DNA of 64,000 nucleotides, taken from NCBI GenBank assembly GCA_949752735.1, contig OX457037.1, forward strand, positions 20,849,039 to 20,913,038, written 5' to 3'. This stretch comes from Lumbricus terrestris (lineage: Eukaryota > Annelida > Clitellata > Crassiclitellata > Lumbricidae). Made by a program: the position numbers and the translations under genes. Under the pieces are notes generated by a model that made no database searches, was not told where the DNA came from, and was given only the letters and a program-made list of their open reading frames with translations. Shown one piece after another: positions 9,944 through 22,289 of the stretch (the stretch's first letter is position 1; each line of letters starts with the position of its first letter).

Positions 9944-10170
9944 GACCATCAGAACGACCCAGTGGAGGTGTTTGTGAACGGGGTGGGAAAGGGGAAGTGA
10001 GGGGAGGGATGGGCTTTGGGGTAAGGAGAGGAGAGGAAAGGGGTTTGTGGAAGGGGAGGGGAGACGTAAGGGGAAGGAGGGAGAGGGAAGAGGGATGGAG
10101 GGGGAATGGGAAGAGGAGGGAGATGGAAGGGGATCCTAAATTCTCGGGCAATACCGGGTACCCCTGCTAG
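9944..10170 (-). repeat. C/G-rich interspersed family A, minus-strand fragment
   Basis: Read on the minus strand this starts with the family signature (TACCCGGTATTGCCCGAGAA, ending near 10160), has a purine-rich (CCCCTCC on the minus strand) body, and ends with the complement of GGTTCTGATGG near 9946. It lies inside the short intron between ABCA exons A and B. Confidence 0.65.
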
Positions 10171-10362
10171 TCAATAATAATGATAACCACAGTAGCCCAG
10201 TAATACATACTTTTCATGACTAAAATTATAACTGCGCTAACCCAGTAGCAGCAGTAATTATATTGTGCACACAGTGATGTTGTGACTGTGGTTGTAGCCT
10301 TTAGCGATAATAGTAGCGAGAGTTACAACTTAGTATCACTGAATTAATGGTATACGTTGTAG

Positions 10363-10616
10363 CGTATTACGACCAGGGTTTCCTGACGCTTCAGAGAGCC
10401 ATTGACCTGAGTCTAATTGTGGAAGTTAACCGGACTTTCGACCCAGCGAAAACCGTAGAGACTCGGCTTCAGCGATATCCGTTTCCTCCATACACCGATG
10501 ATAACCTGACTCATGTTCTTAGAGTCGTCTTTCCTCTCTTCATTCTCATCAGCTTCGTGATTATTGCTCCGACGATCTGTCAAGAAATTGTGCTCGAGAA
10601 GGAAAACAAGTTCAAG
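10363..10616 (+). CDS. ABCA3-like transporter, exon B (first helix of the membrane domain)
   Basis: The acceptor AG is at 10361-10362 and the donor GT at 10617. It joins exon A in phase 1 and ends in phase 0. The encoded segment starts YYDQGFLTLQRAIDLSLI, the conserved stretch before the membrane domain, then RYPFPPYTDD, then a hydrophobic helix (FPLFILISFVIIAPTICQ) and EKENKFK at the cytosolic turn. This is the ABCA arrangement at the start of membrane domain 1. The intron to exon A is 521 bp; the intron to exon C is about 11 kb and full of transposons. Confidence 0.9.
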
Positions 10617-11779
10617 GTAGGCCTAAACAAATTACGGTGAAGTTTTCCGGGGATTTGGAAGTGCTAACCCCTGTCCTTAGAACCCTTGGCTAAGTCTTCT
10701 TTGAACACCCCAATAACACGTGTTTCGTAGTCTAATCCCAGGTATTCTACTACAATAATTATCATTCCGGGTTAATCATCTACATTATATGATTAACCGT
10801 AATCGCATTTGCGTTACGATTAGAGAGACATCTGTACGGATTTGTATTTGTCGCATAGATTTATATTCCGCCACTTGCAGAATGACTGTTGCGAGGCGCT
10901 CTGACAATGGTGACCCAGTTGGAAAATAAAATGTAATGCCTTTAAATTGTGAGACTGAATGGGAAAGGCTTTTCATCAGGGAGCATCTCATGAGGGAGGA
11001 AGGCCATTCCAATTTACAAATGGAAGGTTCCACCCCAGCAAACGCCCGATACTAGGCCAGGGCGGTTCTAGACGAAGTGGCGGTAACGTAATACACATTA
11101 TTATATATCGAGCGCCTTTTAGTTGTTTCCTTGAAAGCATAGCCGGAGACTTGGTCTAGAAGTTGGGGGGGGGACGAACGAGCGGCCGAAAGAAGATCGC
11201 CGAGGCACAACATTTTGGGCGGACGGTTGAGTCACCGTTAATATTTTCCTTTTTCATCGACAAAATGTTTTCTGATTAGGCCTACCTGTTTTAGTCATTT
11301 GGTCGAAATCTCCTGAAAACATACCGTTTTTCTCCAAAATAGCTGTTGCCAGAATAATAGGGTGTGTCAATTTAAGGGGTAAAAAAATATTTGAATTTCA
11401 AAAACGCCTTGTGGTGAAAATGTGCAGTTTTACATGCTGAATCCAAATATAACTTCAGAAACAGTTTTTATGGAGTGCTACCTACTTCAATTTACAGTTG
11501 AAATGAGCTACAACCACATACAATTGATTTAAACGTACAAGAGAACTGAAGAATATCTATAGCTACACAGTGCCATATCAAATGCCATTTATGAAGTCAT
11601 ATTAATGGAACTGTGCAAAATAAACCAAAGGCATAATGTCCTGCTTGCTTCTGTTTCGACCTATTACCTCTCTGCTGACCATAATTTTGACCTCGGATGT
11701 ATTGAGTCCTCCTCTCATCGCTGCACGCATGGCAAGCAGTCTCGGTTGTCATTTTCACAAACGTTTCCTAAGACTGTGC
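10617..11779. other. ABCA intron, no gene recognised
   Basis: I see no coding signal. A fragment at about 11148-11215 (GGAGACTTGGTC then a G run and GAGCGGCCGAA) recurs at 13886-13960 and marks a dispersed repeat family, probably a hAT-like non-autonomous element. Confidence 0.5.
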
Positions 11780-12050
11780 GTGCGATTCATTCATTCATTC
11801 AGAGCATTTACATAGCGCCCCTTCAAGAAGCTACTCAGAGGCGCTCCCAGCCCATCTACGACCAACGAAAAAAGACTTGAGGGACTTAATTGTAGAACCC
11901 AACCGGATGAGCCACAAGTAAAGAACGAAGCGAAAGCGGGAGGTCATTCCAGACTGTTGGTTCCACAACCGAAAAAGTACGGCGCTGCTTAACCCATTAG
12001 TGCCTGACTTTTGTTTTTCATGAAAGTGTGAAAATAGTGTCATTTCAACC
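11780..12050 (-). pseudogene. L2/CR1-like LINE 3' fragment (minus strand)
   Basis: Minus-strand text reads a decayed copy of the LINE C-terminus ending GRRWAGSASE, the same ending as the better copy at 31738-32600 (AEVGSASE). It is followed by the 3' UTR phrase GGCGCTATGTAAATG and a TGAATGAATGAATG tail. It is a 5'-truncated retrotransposon insertion in the ABCA intron. Confidence 0.65.
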
Positions 12051-12299
12051 TAGTGAACATCAGTGCCAACCACCATTTGGCCTGAAATTTGTTTTTTGAA
12101 TTTATTACCATTTTTTTCTTTCCGAACATTTACCATCTTTTGGGGAGGCTAGGTAAAAATGCCCCCGTCAACTTTTACAAGATTTCCAGGCTGGTATAAA
12201 TCAACTGTGAAGTTTTGTTTTCTTATATGTTTCATATATTTAATCATGAAAATAGGCGTATACCTGCAGCTAAGATCAAGTTGCAAGAGTAAAACTCAT

Positions 12300-13080
12300 T
12301 GTCTGCTATAATTATTATGAAAAAATTTCAAATAATCAAAGAAAACTGGCAAATTTATTGTTTTCGTGCCTTGCTTTTAGACAGCAGCAATATTCTTTTG
12401 GGCAGTGATGACTTTCTTGCAGTGCCCAGTGTTTCGATGCCATGGCAATTAGGAGTGTCACCACTCACCAGCCTGTTGTCATTCCAACAAGTCAAGGTTA
12501 TTCCTGACCCTGAATCCAGTCTATAGTCAAATGCATCACGGTCTGTCTTCTTGACCTTTCCTATAGGCTAAACAGGGCACTGCAGCAGCAGTCCTAAGTT
12601 GATTGGTTCTAGCTGTCCCAGTATCTGGATGTTGAGTTCATGCTGCTCAGAATTCAATCTTATTTAGGACGGTAAAAGAAGTTTGTCAAAATTCAGTGTA
12701 TGCTATATTTGTCATCAGCTGGAGACAGGCAGTCTGAAAGCTTGACAACGACAGGCCAAACTTACAAAGTTGGTTGTCAGTAATTCCGACCCACTCCTTG
12801 ACATGGATCCGTATCAAATCTGAATTCCTCAGAACTATCTGGATCATTTGGAGGACATGACATTGTGTAAATTTCTCCAGGAGTTCTTTCACTCTCTAAC
12901 ATTGCGACAATGTCACTTACAGCTAGTGGTCTTCCCTTCCAGCATTTGCATGGGGTATTAGATTGACTCCATATGGGTTTCACACATGTTTTACATGAGA
13001 ATATGGGTCCTACATGTGTTTCACGCTTGCTTGCAGTCAGGGTTGGGCATGTCATGCTAAGAAAACTCGTATGCATAATA
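12300..13080 (-). pseudogene. piggyBac-like transposase relic
   Basis: On the minus strand an N-terminal-like segment (about 12960-12780) reads SDIVAMLESERTPGEIYTM then an acidic stretch, like the start of PGBD-type transposases. A second segment (about 12550-12370) reads RDAFDYRLDSGSG then TCWNDNRLVSGDT, resembling the conserved 'RG.FD...WNDN..V' block. The catalytic centre is missing and stops are frequent, so this is a strongly deleted fossil. A search with piggyBac profiles would settle it. Confidence 0.45.
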
Positions 13081-13667
13081 TATCACTGTAGTTGCAAACA
13101 GGGCTGTACTCAGAACTTTTGAGTTGAGTAGGCTACACGCTGCCGCCGAAGAATCACTTGGTCTTACTGAGGTGGGTATACGCTGTACATGTATATATGC
13201 GTGTACACTCGTTTTTTGAGGTGAGTATACACTGTCAATTTTTCCCGGAGGTGAGTATACGCCGTATACCCGCCTGAACGGACTAAGTGATGTCAGTGAG
13301 TCCAAACTAGCAATCTTGTTTTATATTGGACAATCTGACTATCTCAAAGGAATACACAAGCAGTGACTGTATTCTAACAATCTAACAATTAAACATGTAA
13401 TAGTTGCAATACTATAATAATGTTGCACACATGGTACAACAGATTGATAATTAATTAATGGGTACAAATCATTAAAAAAAACAATGTTAAACATCAAACA
13501 ATAGGCTATACAGAAAATTCTAGCAAGTAGAACTTAAATTTAAGCAATTTTAAATACTTCTGGTGACTTCATATTAAAGCAGCTAATTTGCTAATTTTCC
13601 ACGATAATTCAAGTGCAAATTGAAGTAGCTAAATCCCATTGCAGACAAATGCTATACTTATACTAGC
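13081..13667. other. ABCA intron, no gene recognised
   Basis: AT-rich noncoding sequence. A short GAGGTGAGTATAC(A/G)C phrase repeats about three times between 13168 and 13268, which looks like a small local tandem expansion. Confidence 0.4.
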
Positions 13668-13885
13668 TGTGGTACTCGGCGTTGCCTGGGAAATTTAGGA
13701 TTCGACCCGCTCCGGCTACAACCACACCACACCCATCACTCCGACCTCCACCGGTACGCCACCCAAGAAATTTACGTTTTCGAGGAACAAATTTCCCCCT
13801 CCAAATTTACCCCTCCCCAACACCCTCCAACAAAACGTGCTCTATAGCTGATGTCAACTGTTCCTGGGGAGGAGCCCCACCATAG
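13668..13885 (+). repeat. C/G-rich interspersed family A, plus-strand 5' fragment
   Basis: It begins CTAGCTGTGGTACTCGGCG and continues through GAAATTTAGGATTCGACCCG and a C-rich tract with CCGGTACGCCACCC, matching the longer copy at 48107. It is truncated near 13850, where a second repeat family (GGAGACCTGGTC) starts. Confidence 0.75.
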
Positions 13886-14060
13886 GCGGAGACCTGGTCC
13901 GAACTTTGGGGGGGACGGACGAGCGGCCGAATGACGATCGCCGAGGCACGAAGCGCCTCCCAGGGGAGGGTTTGGGCAGGGAGATATGCCCCAAAACTTC
14001 GAAAAAGTTTGATTTTCAGCACTACAATGGTAGCATTTCAGGTAGTCATATTAACAAATT
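13886..14060. repeat. Dispersed repeat (GGAGACCTGGTC family)
   Basis: This segment shares the phrase GACGAGCGGCCGAATGACGAT with 11170-11205 and shares CAATGGTAGCATTTCAGG plus CATATTAACAAA with 40730-40765. It looks like a copy of a hAT-like non-autonomous repeat, but no clean ends were found. Confidence 0.5.
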
Positions 14061-14136
14061 TCCTCGTCATTTTAGTGCTTATGGTCTTTGTTTAAGACTT
14101 CAAAAGTGTCCCCGCCAATGTCGAAATGCTTTGAAT

Positions 14137-15447
14137 TGATATTGTTTAGTAACGTTAAAAGAGGTGTGTAAGAGACATCTCCAATAGAAATTCTCTGTTA
14201 AAAAACTAGTTAACTTAGTTTGATGAGAATAGTTTAGTAAAGTTAAAAGAGATGTGTAAGAGACATCCAATTGGAATTCTCTGTTTAAACGAATAATAGT
14301 TAATTTGTTTGATGATAATAGTTCAGTAAAGTTAAAAGAGGTGTGTTAAAAAATCTCCAATTGGAATTCTCTGTTTAAGAATAATAGTTAACTTGTCCGA
14401 TGATATAAGTTTAGTAAAATTAAAAGATGTGTGTAAGAGACATCTCCAATTGGAATTCTCTGTTTGAAAAAATAATAGTTAACTTGTTTGATGATATAAG
14501 ATTAGTAAAATTAAAATATGTGTGTAAGAGACATCTCCAATTGGAATTCTCTGCTAAAAAATACTAGTTAATTTGTTTGATGATATAAGTTTAGTAAAGT
14601 TAAAAGAGGTGTGTAAGAAACATCTCCAATTATAATTCTCTGTTTAAAAATAGTAGTTAACTTGTCTGATGATAATTATTAGTTTAGTAAAATTAAAAAA
14701 TGTGTGTAAGAGACATCTCCAATTGGGATTCTCAGTTTAAAACAATAATAATAGCTAACTTGTTTGATGATAATAGTTTAGAAAAGTTAAAAAGGGTGTG
14801 CAAGAGACAGCTCCAATTGGAATTCTCTGTTAAAAAAACTAGTTAATTTGTTTGATCATATGATTTAGTAAAGTTAAAAGAGGTGTGTAAGAAACATCTC
14901 CAATTATAATTCTCTGTTTAAAAATAATGGTTAACTTGTCTGATGATATAAGTTTAGTAAAATTAAAAGATGCGTGTAAGAGGCATCTCCAAATGGAATT
15001 CTCTCTTTAAAAAAATAGTTGACTTGTTTGATGATAAAAGTTTAGTAAGATAAAAGAGGTGTGTAAGAGACATCTCCAATTGGAATTCTCTGTTTAAAAA
15101 AATGGATGGATCCGATTTGACCAAGGTCCATGAAAACAGAGGCCGTTACACTGGACAGAAATTTGCTCGGCATATTACCGCACTTTAGAGCAAGGCACTT
15201 GAGTCACTTGACCAATTGTAAAAAAAAATAATAGTTAACTTGTTTGATGATAATAGTTTAGTAAGTTAAAAGAGGTGTGTAAGAGACATCCAATTGGAAT
15301 TCTCTGTTAAAAAATAATATTTAATTTGTTTGATGATAATAGTTTAGTAAAGTTAAAAGAGGTGTGTAAGATACATCTCCATTTGGAATTCTCTGGTTAA
15401 AAAAATAATAGTTAAGTTGTTTGATGATAATAGTTTAGTAATTATAT
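14137..15447. repeat. Tandem array, ~90 bp unit, about 14 copies
   Basis: The unit contains AGTTAAAAGAGGTGTGTAAG, AGACATCTCCAATTGGAATT, CTCTGTTAAAAAA and TTAACTTGTTTGATGATA. Copies start near 14145, 14232, 14320, 14410, 14500, 14590, 14685, 14778, 14865, 14950, 15045, 15255, 15345 and 15430. Between copies 11 and 12 the array is interrupted at about 15105-15220 by unrelated sequence that is also found at 59293-59390. Confidence 0.9.
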
Positions 15448-16109
15448 TATGTTTAACTTGGAATTTTAAATCGTACGTTTTTATTATCTATTGCTAATCC
15501 GATGTATAATAACGATGTTCTATGTCCCAGCCTGAAGGAAACCTGTAGGGAATGTAGCAGAAGCCCGCTTGTGACGTTGTGGCGTTATTTATTTTTATTA
15601 ATCAGAAGTTTAACGACATCTTATAGCAACAAAGGCTGTTGACGTCTTTAAAGATTTTTAACAGTGCATTCCACTTTTTTCTCCTAGCATTTTTTAAGTA
15701 GTAAGATTGATATCTCATTCTTTTTACACGCAAGCAGCATATGTTCAGTTGTATCAGGCAATTGGCATTCAGAACACAGGTCTGTTTTGCTATTACCTAA
15801 CACTTTCAGCCAAGTGTTATTAAGGACATGCCACATCCTAAGTCGAGTAATTTGAACTCTATTTTCCTGGTGGAGTTCATAAATTTTATATCAGTTGTGA
15901 CGTTGGGTGTTGGCAAGGTTTATATAATAACCGGTAATACGTTAACAGAGGTACCTTATCCAAACAGTATAATGTTCGCAAATTATTCAACGTGGGACTT
16001 AATAACTATTGGTTAGAGCATGGATTGCCCGGGAATTCATATCATTAGAAATATGAACTTCATCTGCTAAAGTTTTCTTTCTCTAGAACTCTACTGACGT
16101 GTTTGTGTA
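15448..16109. other. ABCA intron, no gene recognised
   Basis: Noncoding. About 15590-15840 has the look of an old insertion but no terminal repeat or ORF is supportable. Confidence 0.4.
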
Positions 16110-16392
16110 AATGCCCTAACGCTTAAACATTGGGGGGACAAATGCATGGGCCGTCCCCCCAACGCCTCCATTGGGGGGGACCGTCCCCCCCTGTCCCCCC
16201 CTAGGTCTCCGCCAGTGAGCCCCACACCCTGCTGGGGAGCTAGGGAGGGAAGGAAGGAGGGAGGGAGAGGGAGGGGATGGATGGGCGGAGGGAGAAAGGG
16301 AATGGGGCGAAGTGAGGGTGGAGAAGTAGGGGATTGGCTGGGAACGCGGCGAATCCTAAAATTCCCGGGCAACGCCGGGTACCCCATGAAGC
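16110..16392 (-). repeat. C/G-rich interspersed family A, minus-strand fragment
   Basis: The right side is the complement of the family 5' signature (CCCGGGCAACGCCGGGTACC at about 16364-16383). The body is G-rich, as expected of the reversed C-rich tract. The left side (16125-16205) is a poly-G/poly-C stretch ending in AGGTCTCCGCC, which resembles the start of the GGAGACCTGG family. Confidence 0.65.
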
Positions 16393-16689
16393 TAGTATCT
16401 AATATAAAGTTTCAACTATTCAAATCTTCCTACCTTTATCCATCTACTGCTTCGTCTTCCAGACTTTTTAATCTTGAACGAAACCCAGATCTCCTCATGT
16501 TTCCAGTCTTCTGGCTTGTTTTTTTTGAACGATGACATTGGATGGTTTGTATAATTGACTTTTATATCTGAAAGAAGTATAATACAGGCACGTATTGGCA
16601 CGTGATTGTATAGAGCCAAGACCATGTTTCTTACGATGAGACTATACTCAGCACTCACGAGAGAACTGTTGCACATGTGTTATTGTCAT

Positions 16690-19600
16690 TAGTCATTCTT
16701 AGGACCCCATAGTAAAGTCGTCATTGCACACTGCACATCTCATCTCCACATAAGTTAACGTCTGATCACGCACTTAGTTCTCTACATTGCCATGCTAACC
16801 ACTGCTCATAGGATCGTTAACACTGCCATATTTAGGCCTAATGCTACACATAACTAACTACGCATCGACGCTGAGAGATGGTGTCTCTCCGTAAAAACAC
16901 CGGGAGGAAGGCAACGGGAAACCACCTCCCTACTTATCCCGAGTTATATGAAAAATGACGCCAAACAGAAATTCAGATAACGACGTTAACGATTCAATCC
17001 AGACACTGGGGAGAGTCGCGTTCGGCAGGGGGAGACAAGGCTCCTTCGGTCGTCAACAAGCGAAATACTTCCAAACAGAAACAGAGAGCAAAAAGGAAAA
17101 GCTAAACATAGGAACATGGAACATAAGAACAATGGCAAGACCAGGAAAGCTGGCAAATGTGATAGGAGAGATGAGGAGGGCAGAACTTGACATACTAGGA
17201 CTGGCAGAGGTAAGATGGAAGGAGGGAGGGGAGCTCATAAGCGAGGGCATCAAAGTTGTTTATGCTGGAGGAGATAAGAGTCAGAATGGGGTGGCCATTC
17301 TAATGTCGGATAGAGTGGCCAGATGTGTGACACGAGTGGAAAGAGTTGAGGACAGGATGATCTTAGTGACAATACGGGGAGACCCAGTGGACATAATTAT
17401 ACAATTATACAAGTGTATATGCCTACGTCAACACATGATGAAGAGGAGGTGGATGTCATTTACGAAAAAATAGAGAGATGCCTGGAAAACATCAAAGGGA
17501 CGGATTATGTGGTAATAATGGGAGACTGGAATGCAGTAGTAGGTGAAGGAGAACAAGAGGGTATAATAGGGAAATTTGGACTGGGAAATAGAAATGAAAG
17601 AGGAGAGAAACTGACAGAATTCTGCAAAAGACAAAGACTAGTAGTGACTAACACATGGTTTCAACAAGAAAAAAGACGAAGGTACACATGGAAATCACCA
17701 GGGGACAGAGAGAGATATCAGCTAGATTACATAATGGTCAGGCAGAGATACAGAAACAGTGTGAAGAATTCAAGAACTCTCCCAGGTGCAGACGCAGATA
17801 CAGACCACAACATGGTAGCTGTGACAGTGAGACTACAACTCAAGTTCATCAAAAAGAGAAGGATAAAGACATTTAAGTGGAACAAAGAGAAGATAAAGAC
17901 GAAGATGAGCGAACTATCTGAGAGAATAGAGGGAAAAGTAGAAACGCTAAAAGAAGGATCAACAACAGAGGAAAGGTGGATGAAACTAAAGGAGACAGTG
18001 GTTAAAGAGGCGACAGAAACTGTGGGATTTCAAAAGAGTATTGAACCTCGCAAGCCATGGATAACACCGGAGATGGTCAAAGATATGGAAGAGAGAAGAA
18101 AATGGAAACACCAGAACACAGAGGAAGCTAAAAAAAAGTATAAAAGACTTAACAATCAATTAAGAAGAACAACGAATAAAGCAAGAGAGGAATGGTGAAA
18201 GGAACGATGCACGGAGTTAGAGATACTCCAGGAACAAGGACGCCACGATCTAGTGTATGGGAAAATAAAATCACTAGAAAAGAAAAAGAACATGGGAAGA
18301 GGAAGCACAATCAAAGATAAGGATGGCAGGCTACTAGAAGACTCTGGAGATATAAGGAAAAGATGGAAGGAATATGTGGAGGAGCTGTACACAGGAAATA
18401 CCAACATTGAGGAGGAAATGGGGAAGCAAGCGAAGGAGCAGGAGGAGGCACAAACAGAGGACACCATTGGGCCATGGGTGATGAAAGAAGAGGTCTTAGC
18501 TGCAATAGAGGACATGAAAAACGGCAAGGCGGAAGAAATTGATAACATCCCTATAGAAATGCTGAGGAACCTAGGAGAGAAAGCTATGAATGAGGTGGTG
18601 CAACTATGCCAGGATATATATAACACAGGAGAATGGCCAGAGGACTTTCTACAAACCATAGTTATACCACTACAGAAGAATAGGAATGCAATAAACTGTG
18701 AGGACCATCGTACTATAAGTCTCCTTACACACGCATCAAAGATACTGCTAAGAATAATAACAAAAAGACTGCAGACAAAGGCGGAAACGGATAAGTGCTT
18801 AGGAGAGGAACAATATGGGTTCAGGAAGGGTAGAGGAACAAGAGATGCAGTGGCAGCGCTGAGAGTAATAGCAGAAAGAAGCATTCAGCATGGACAAGAT
18901 ATTTACATCTGCTTCGTCGACTACGAAAAAGCTTTTGACAGAGTGGACTGGAAGAAATTGATGGGAATACTGAGACGAATAGGGGTGGACTGGCGAGAAA
19001 GAAGATTGATAGGCAATCTATACATGGGGCAAAGAGTAAAGATAAGAATCTATGGAGAATTCTCAGAGCCAGCAAAAATAGGACGAGGAGTGAGGCAAAG
19101 ATGCCCACTGTCACCAATTCTATTCAACATCTATATTGAAGAAATTGTCAGAGAAACGCTAGAGGAGCTCGAGGAGGGGGTAAAAGTGGGTGGGAAATTA
19201 GTGAAAGCAGTGAGATTTGCAGACGACCAGGCGATGTTGGCAGGCAGTCAAGAGGGTCTACAAATGATGATGGACCGCCTAAATAGAATATCGCTGAACT
19301 ACGACATGAAAATTAACATAAAGAAAACAAAGGTGATGAAGATAAGTAAGAGAGGAGAGGAAACGGTAAACATCACATTAAATGGTGAGGAAATAGAACA
19401 GGTAAAGAAGTTCTGCTATCTGGGAAGTGTGGTTACAGAGGACGCAAGATGCCACGTGGAAATAAAAAGAAGAATAGCTATGGGAAAAGATGCGTTCTAC
19501 AAAAGGGGGGAGCTACTCAGAGGAAGTCTAAACATGAAGCTGAAGAAGAGAATGGTGAAGACACTGGTGTGGAGTGTTGTCCTGTACGGCTCGGAGACAT

Positions 19601-19990
19601 GGACAATGCGGCAAGATGACATAAAACGACTAGAGGCCTTCGAGATGTGGATCTGGCGCAGAATGGAGAGAATCAGCTGGGTTGAGAGAAGAACAAACGA
19701 GGAAATTTTGCAGTTGGTGGGAGAAAGGAGATCACTGATGGGAACTATACGTGGACGGCAGAAGAAATGGATAGGACACATCTTAAGGAGCGACACCCTG
19801 CTAAGAGATATCATTGAGGGAAGAATGGAGGGGAAAAAGATGCGGGGTAGACCAAGAACAATGTTGCTGGACTAGATGCTGACAGAGGCTGGATACAATG
19901 AACTTAAAAGAAAGGCACAGAACAGAGAAGAATGGCGTCATTGGACATACGAACCTGCCTAAGGGCAGAGCACATCAAGAAAGAAGAAGC
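16690..19990 (+). mobile_element. APE-type non-LTR retrotransposon (RTE-like), near full length
   Basis: A 3.3 kb plus-strand LINE with endonuclease, reverse transcriptase and a short 3' end (AAGAAAGAAGAAG) after the last stop. About 265 bp of probable 5' UTR precedes the ORF. A second, 3'-terminal piece of a related LINE occurs at 24490-24690. Confidence 0.8.
16955..19962 (+). pseudogene. LINE endonuclease-reverse transcriptase (three disabling changes)
   Basis: The N-terminal apurinic-type endonuclease starts at about residue 48 (LNIGTWNIRTM, ILGLAEVRWKEGG) and includes MGDWNAVVG and DTDHNMVAVTV. The RT domain follows with GFRKGRGTRDAVAALR, FVDYEKAFDRVDW, GVRQRCPLSPILFNIY and the catalytic RFADDQAML. 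The C-terminal part carries LYGSETWTM, MWIWRRMERISW and a GRPRT motif. It copies its RNA at a nicked target. Damage seen: a frameshift near 17400, a TGA at 18196-18198 and a TAG at 19873-19875, after which the frame continues to a stop at 19960-19962. The domain order and C-terminal motifs fit the RTE-related group; the exact clade needs a tree. Confidence 0.85.
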
Positions 19991-20137
19991 TACACATAAA
20001 ACAGTTGCCTTTGGCCTTTAATATCTCTTTAGTTCTGTTATTCTTTTTGCCAATTTCAAGCCATGGTTTGCTCCTAGGCTAGCTGTCTTGAAAAATAACA
20101 AAAAAATATGAAACATTAGCGTATACCTCGTTTTGTC

Positions 20138-21560
20138 AAAGTCGGACACATTTCAGCATGGTTTAATAATTTTGTCCGACTTAGACATAAGCCTGTGCTG
20201 TAAAGTCGGACAACAAAGAGCTGCAGTTTCAACCACGAAACTAATAATATTTAGGACTGTTGATTTAATCGCGTTAACGCGTGCGATTAACGCGTTAAAA
20301 AAATTTGCGATTAAAATTTTTAACGCATTAATCGTTCGCGTTAATTAGATCTGATTAAAATGGAATCAGAGGCAGAAAAACTCGTTTTAAACGGAAGGCT
20401 CATACTTAAAGCTAGTGATGCTTTCTTTGGCAAATATTCCCCCCAAAAATTTGAGTATTATCGTAGCAATTCTTTGCTCAATTATCCCCTGCATGCGAAC
20501 CAAAACATGCGTTAAACGCCAACGATGAGCCATTGACATCGGCTGCATCGCATTGTTTCAGACTACGTTGGTTGAACTCCATGAGATGGGAAGACCAATG
20601 AATTTCAGGTTTCAAATGGTAAATGTTTACAGAAGGACAACTGAGACGAGGTTTGGCAAGAACCGCAACCTCTTGTGAAAAATTGTGACTAAATAATGAG
20701 GTTCAATAGTAGACCTGCTATCGTTAATTAATAAGAGCGTCCCTTGAACCGACCTGTGTAAATAAACTGGTCTGCCTTTACAATTGGCTGAATAAATAAT
20801 TAACCTTGATAGTCAGAAAACGGTTGCCTAATTTCACGTTTAGGCCTATGTCATTTTAATTAAAAGGTGGCTCAAATGAAAAAAATTAACGGATTTTGAG
20901 CAGTTGACTGATTTGAAAAGTGTTTCAATTCTGTCTGTCACACAAAACTGTTCAATAAACTAAATGCAGAAATTCAATAGGCCTAAGTCAAAGGTTATTA
21001 AATGTGTTTGCAATAGAAAGAATGCATTCAGTCATTAAAAATATCTGCTTCAGGGTCCTTAGAAATAGTAAGTTTAATATATTTGAAGGAAATGTATTGC
21101 GATTAATTTGCCGTTAATTGCGATTAAAAAAATTAATCGCGCGATTAATTTCGATTAAAATTTTTAATCGAACAACAGCCCTAATAATATTCAATATCGC
21201 TCAAACCAAGTTACGCGAAATATAGTACTACATTAGACCTATGCTGTAATCTAGGCCTATTTAAAAATACACACTCTTCCTCTTCTGCAATTAAATTATA
21301 TCTTAAACCCTTAACAGTGAATGATGGATTTTATTATGTCAGCTTGTAAAACTCTTACGATTTCGACATGCATCGAAAGCAATCGACGTCTTAGAATTAA
21401 GACAACAGTACTCTCCCTTGAAGGTTGTTAAGTTTTAAAAACTAGATGGTCCCTCTGCAAATAGAATCTATGAGGCTGTCACCGGGTGATCGTAGACACT
21501 TCTGCGTGGCAGGCCGGTGAATATTTTGTCCGACTTTCTCTGCTGTCCGACTTTATATGT
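20138..21560. mobile_element. DNA element with repeated TGTCCGACTTT ends (tentative)
   Basis: AAGTCGGACA occurs at 20139 and 20213 and the complement TGTCCGACTT at 20175, 21529 and 21545. The clustering of inverted motifs at both ends of one segment suggests transposon termini with multiple binding sites. A hAT MITE is inserted in the middle. Target duplication was not resolved. Confidence 0.4.
20252..21183. mobile_element. hAT-type MITE with 8-bp target duplication ATAATATT
   Basis: The ends are TAGGACTGTTG and CAACAGCCCTA, a hAT-like terminus, flanked by ATAATATT at 20244-20251 and 21184-21191. Just inside both ends are AT-rich palindromic runs built from GCGATTAA/TTAATCGC and CGTTAACGCG phrases. 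There is no ORF. Confidence 0.8.
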
Positions 21561-21625
21561 TAAATCTTTTTACCGGTATATATTATTTAAGCGCGCGCCA
21601 TGATTGTTTTGCAAACACGGTGCAG

Positions 21626-21863
21626 GAGCTGATGAAGATGATGGGAATGGTCAGGTGGCTGTACTGGTCTTCGTGGTTCGTCAAGTATCTGCTGTTCATG
21701 CTGACCTCTGTTATCGCCATGACGATTCTCATCCACGTTCCTATCTCATCCAAAGGACCAGTAATCGTCCAAACCACAGCCACCATCACATTCGTCTTCC
21801 TACTGCTCTACTCTCTAGCCATCATCACCTTCTGCTTCGTTCTCTCTACTCTTGTAAACAAAG
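21626..21863 (+). CDS. ABCA3-like transporter, exon C (membrane helices 2-3)
   Basis: The acceptor AG is at 21624-21625 and the donor GT at 21864 (GTAAGG). It enters in phase 0 and leaves in phase 1. It begins ELMKMMGM, the conserved cytosolic loop of ABCA proteins, then WLYWSSWFVKYLLF, a helix MLTSVIAMTILI, and a second helix FLLLYSLAIITFCFVLSTL ending VNK. It lies between two large transposon clusters but is itself undamaged. Confidence 0.9.
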
Positions 21864-22289
21864 GTAAGGTTTGAGGTTTTATTCAGGCACCAAAAATGCA
21901 TATAATTCTATGGCAACAGGCGATGTAAAGCAATATGTAAATTATATATATATATATATATATGTACAGGGTGGGCCAGCATAAATGTCCCGACTTTGCA
22001 CGCGTATAACTTCGCCAATTTTTAACATTTATTTATACTTAATACATCAAATTAAAGGTATTTCACTCTAGTATTAACTCTAAAAACGTCGAACTGATAC
22101 TACTCTAGGTTTTAATTATATGCCCGGAACAGCGCTAGCTACCATATTTTGCTGTCATTTGTGACGCAAACTGGCGCCGTTGACAGACGATGATCGCGTT
22201 TCGATCTTAATTTTACGAACTAATAAGGGATATAATTCGTTTGAAATGATTAACGAATATTCTAACATAGGATGGAATAAACAATACCT

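Noticed and set aside
9955..10151. Minus-strand proline/serine-rich frame
   Set aside because: Part of the G/C-rich family A repeat inside an ABCA intron.
18156..19117. Long minus-strand frames opposite the LINE ORF
   Set aside because: They mirror the codon structure of the endonuclease-RT gene, which is clearly on the plus strand.
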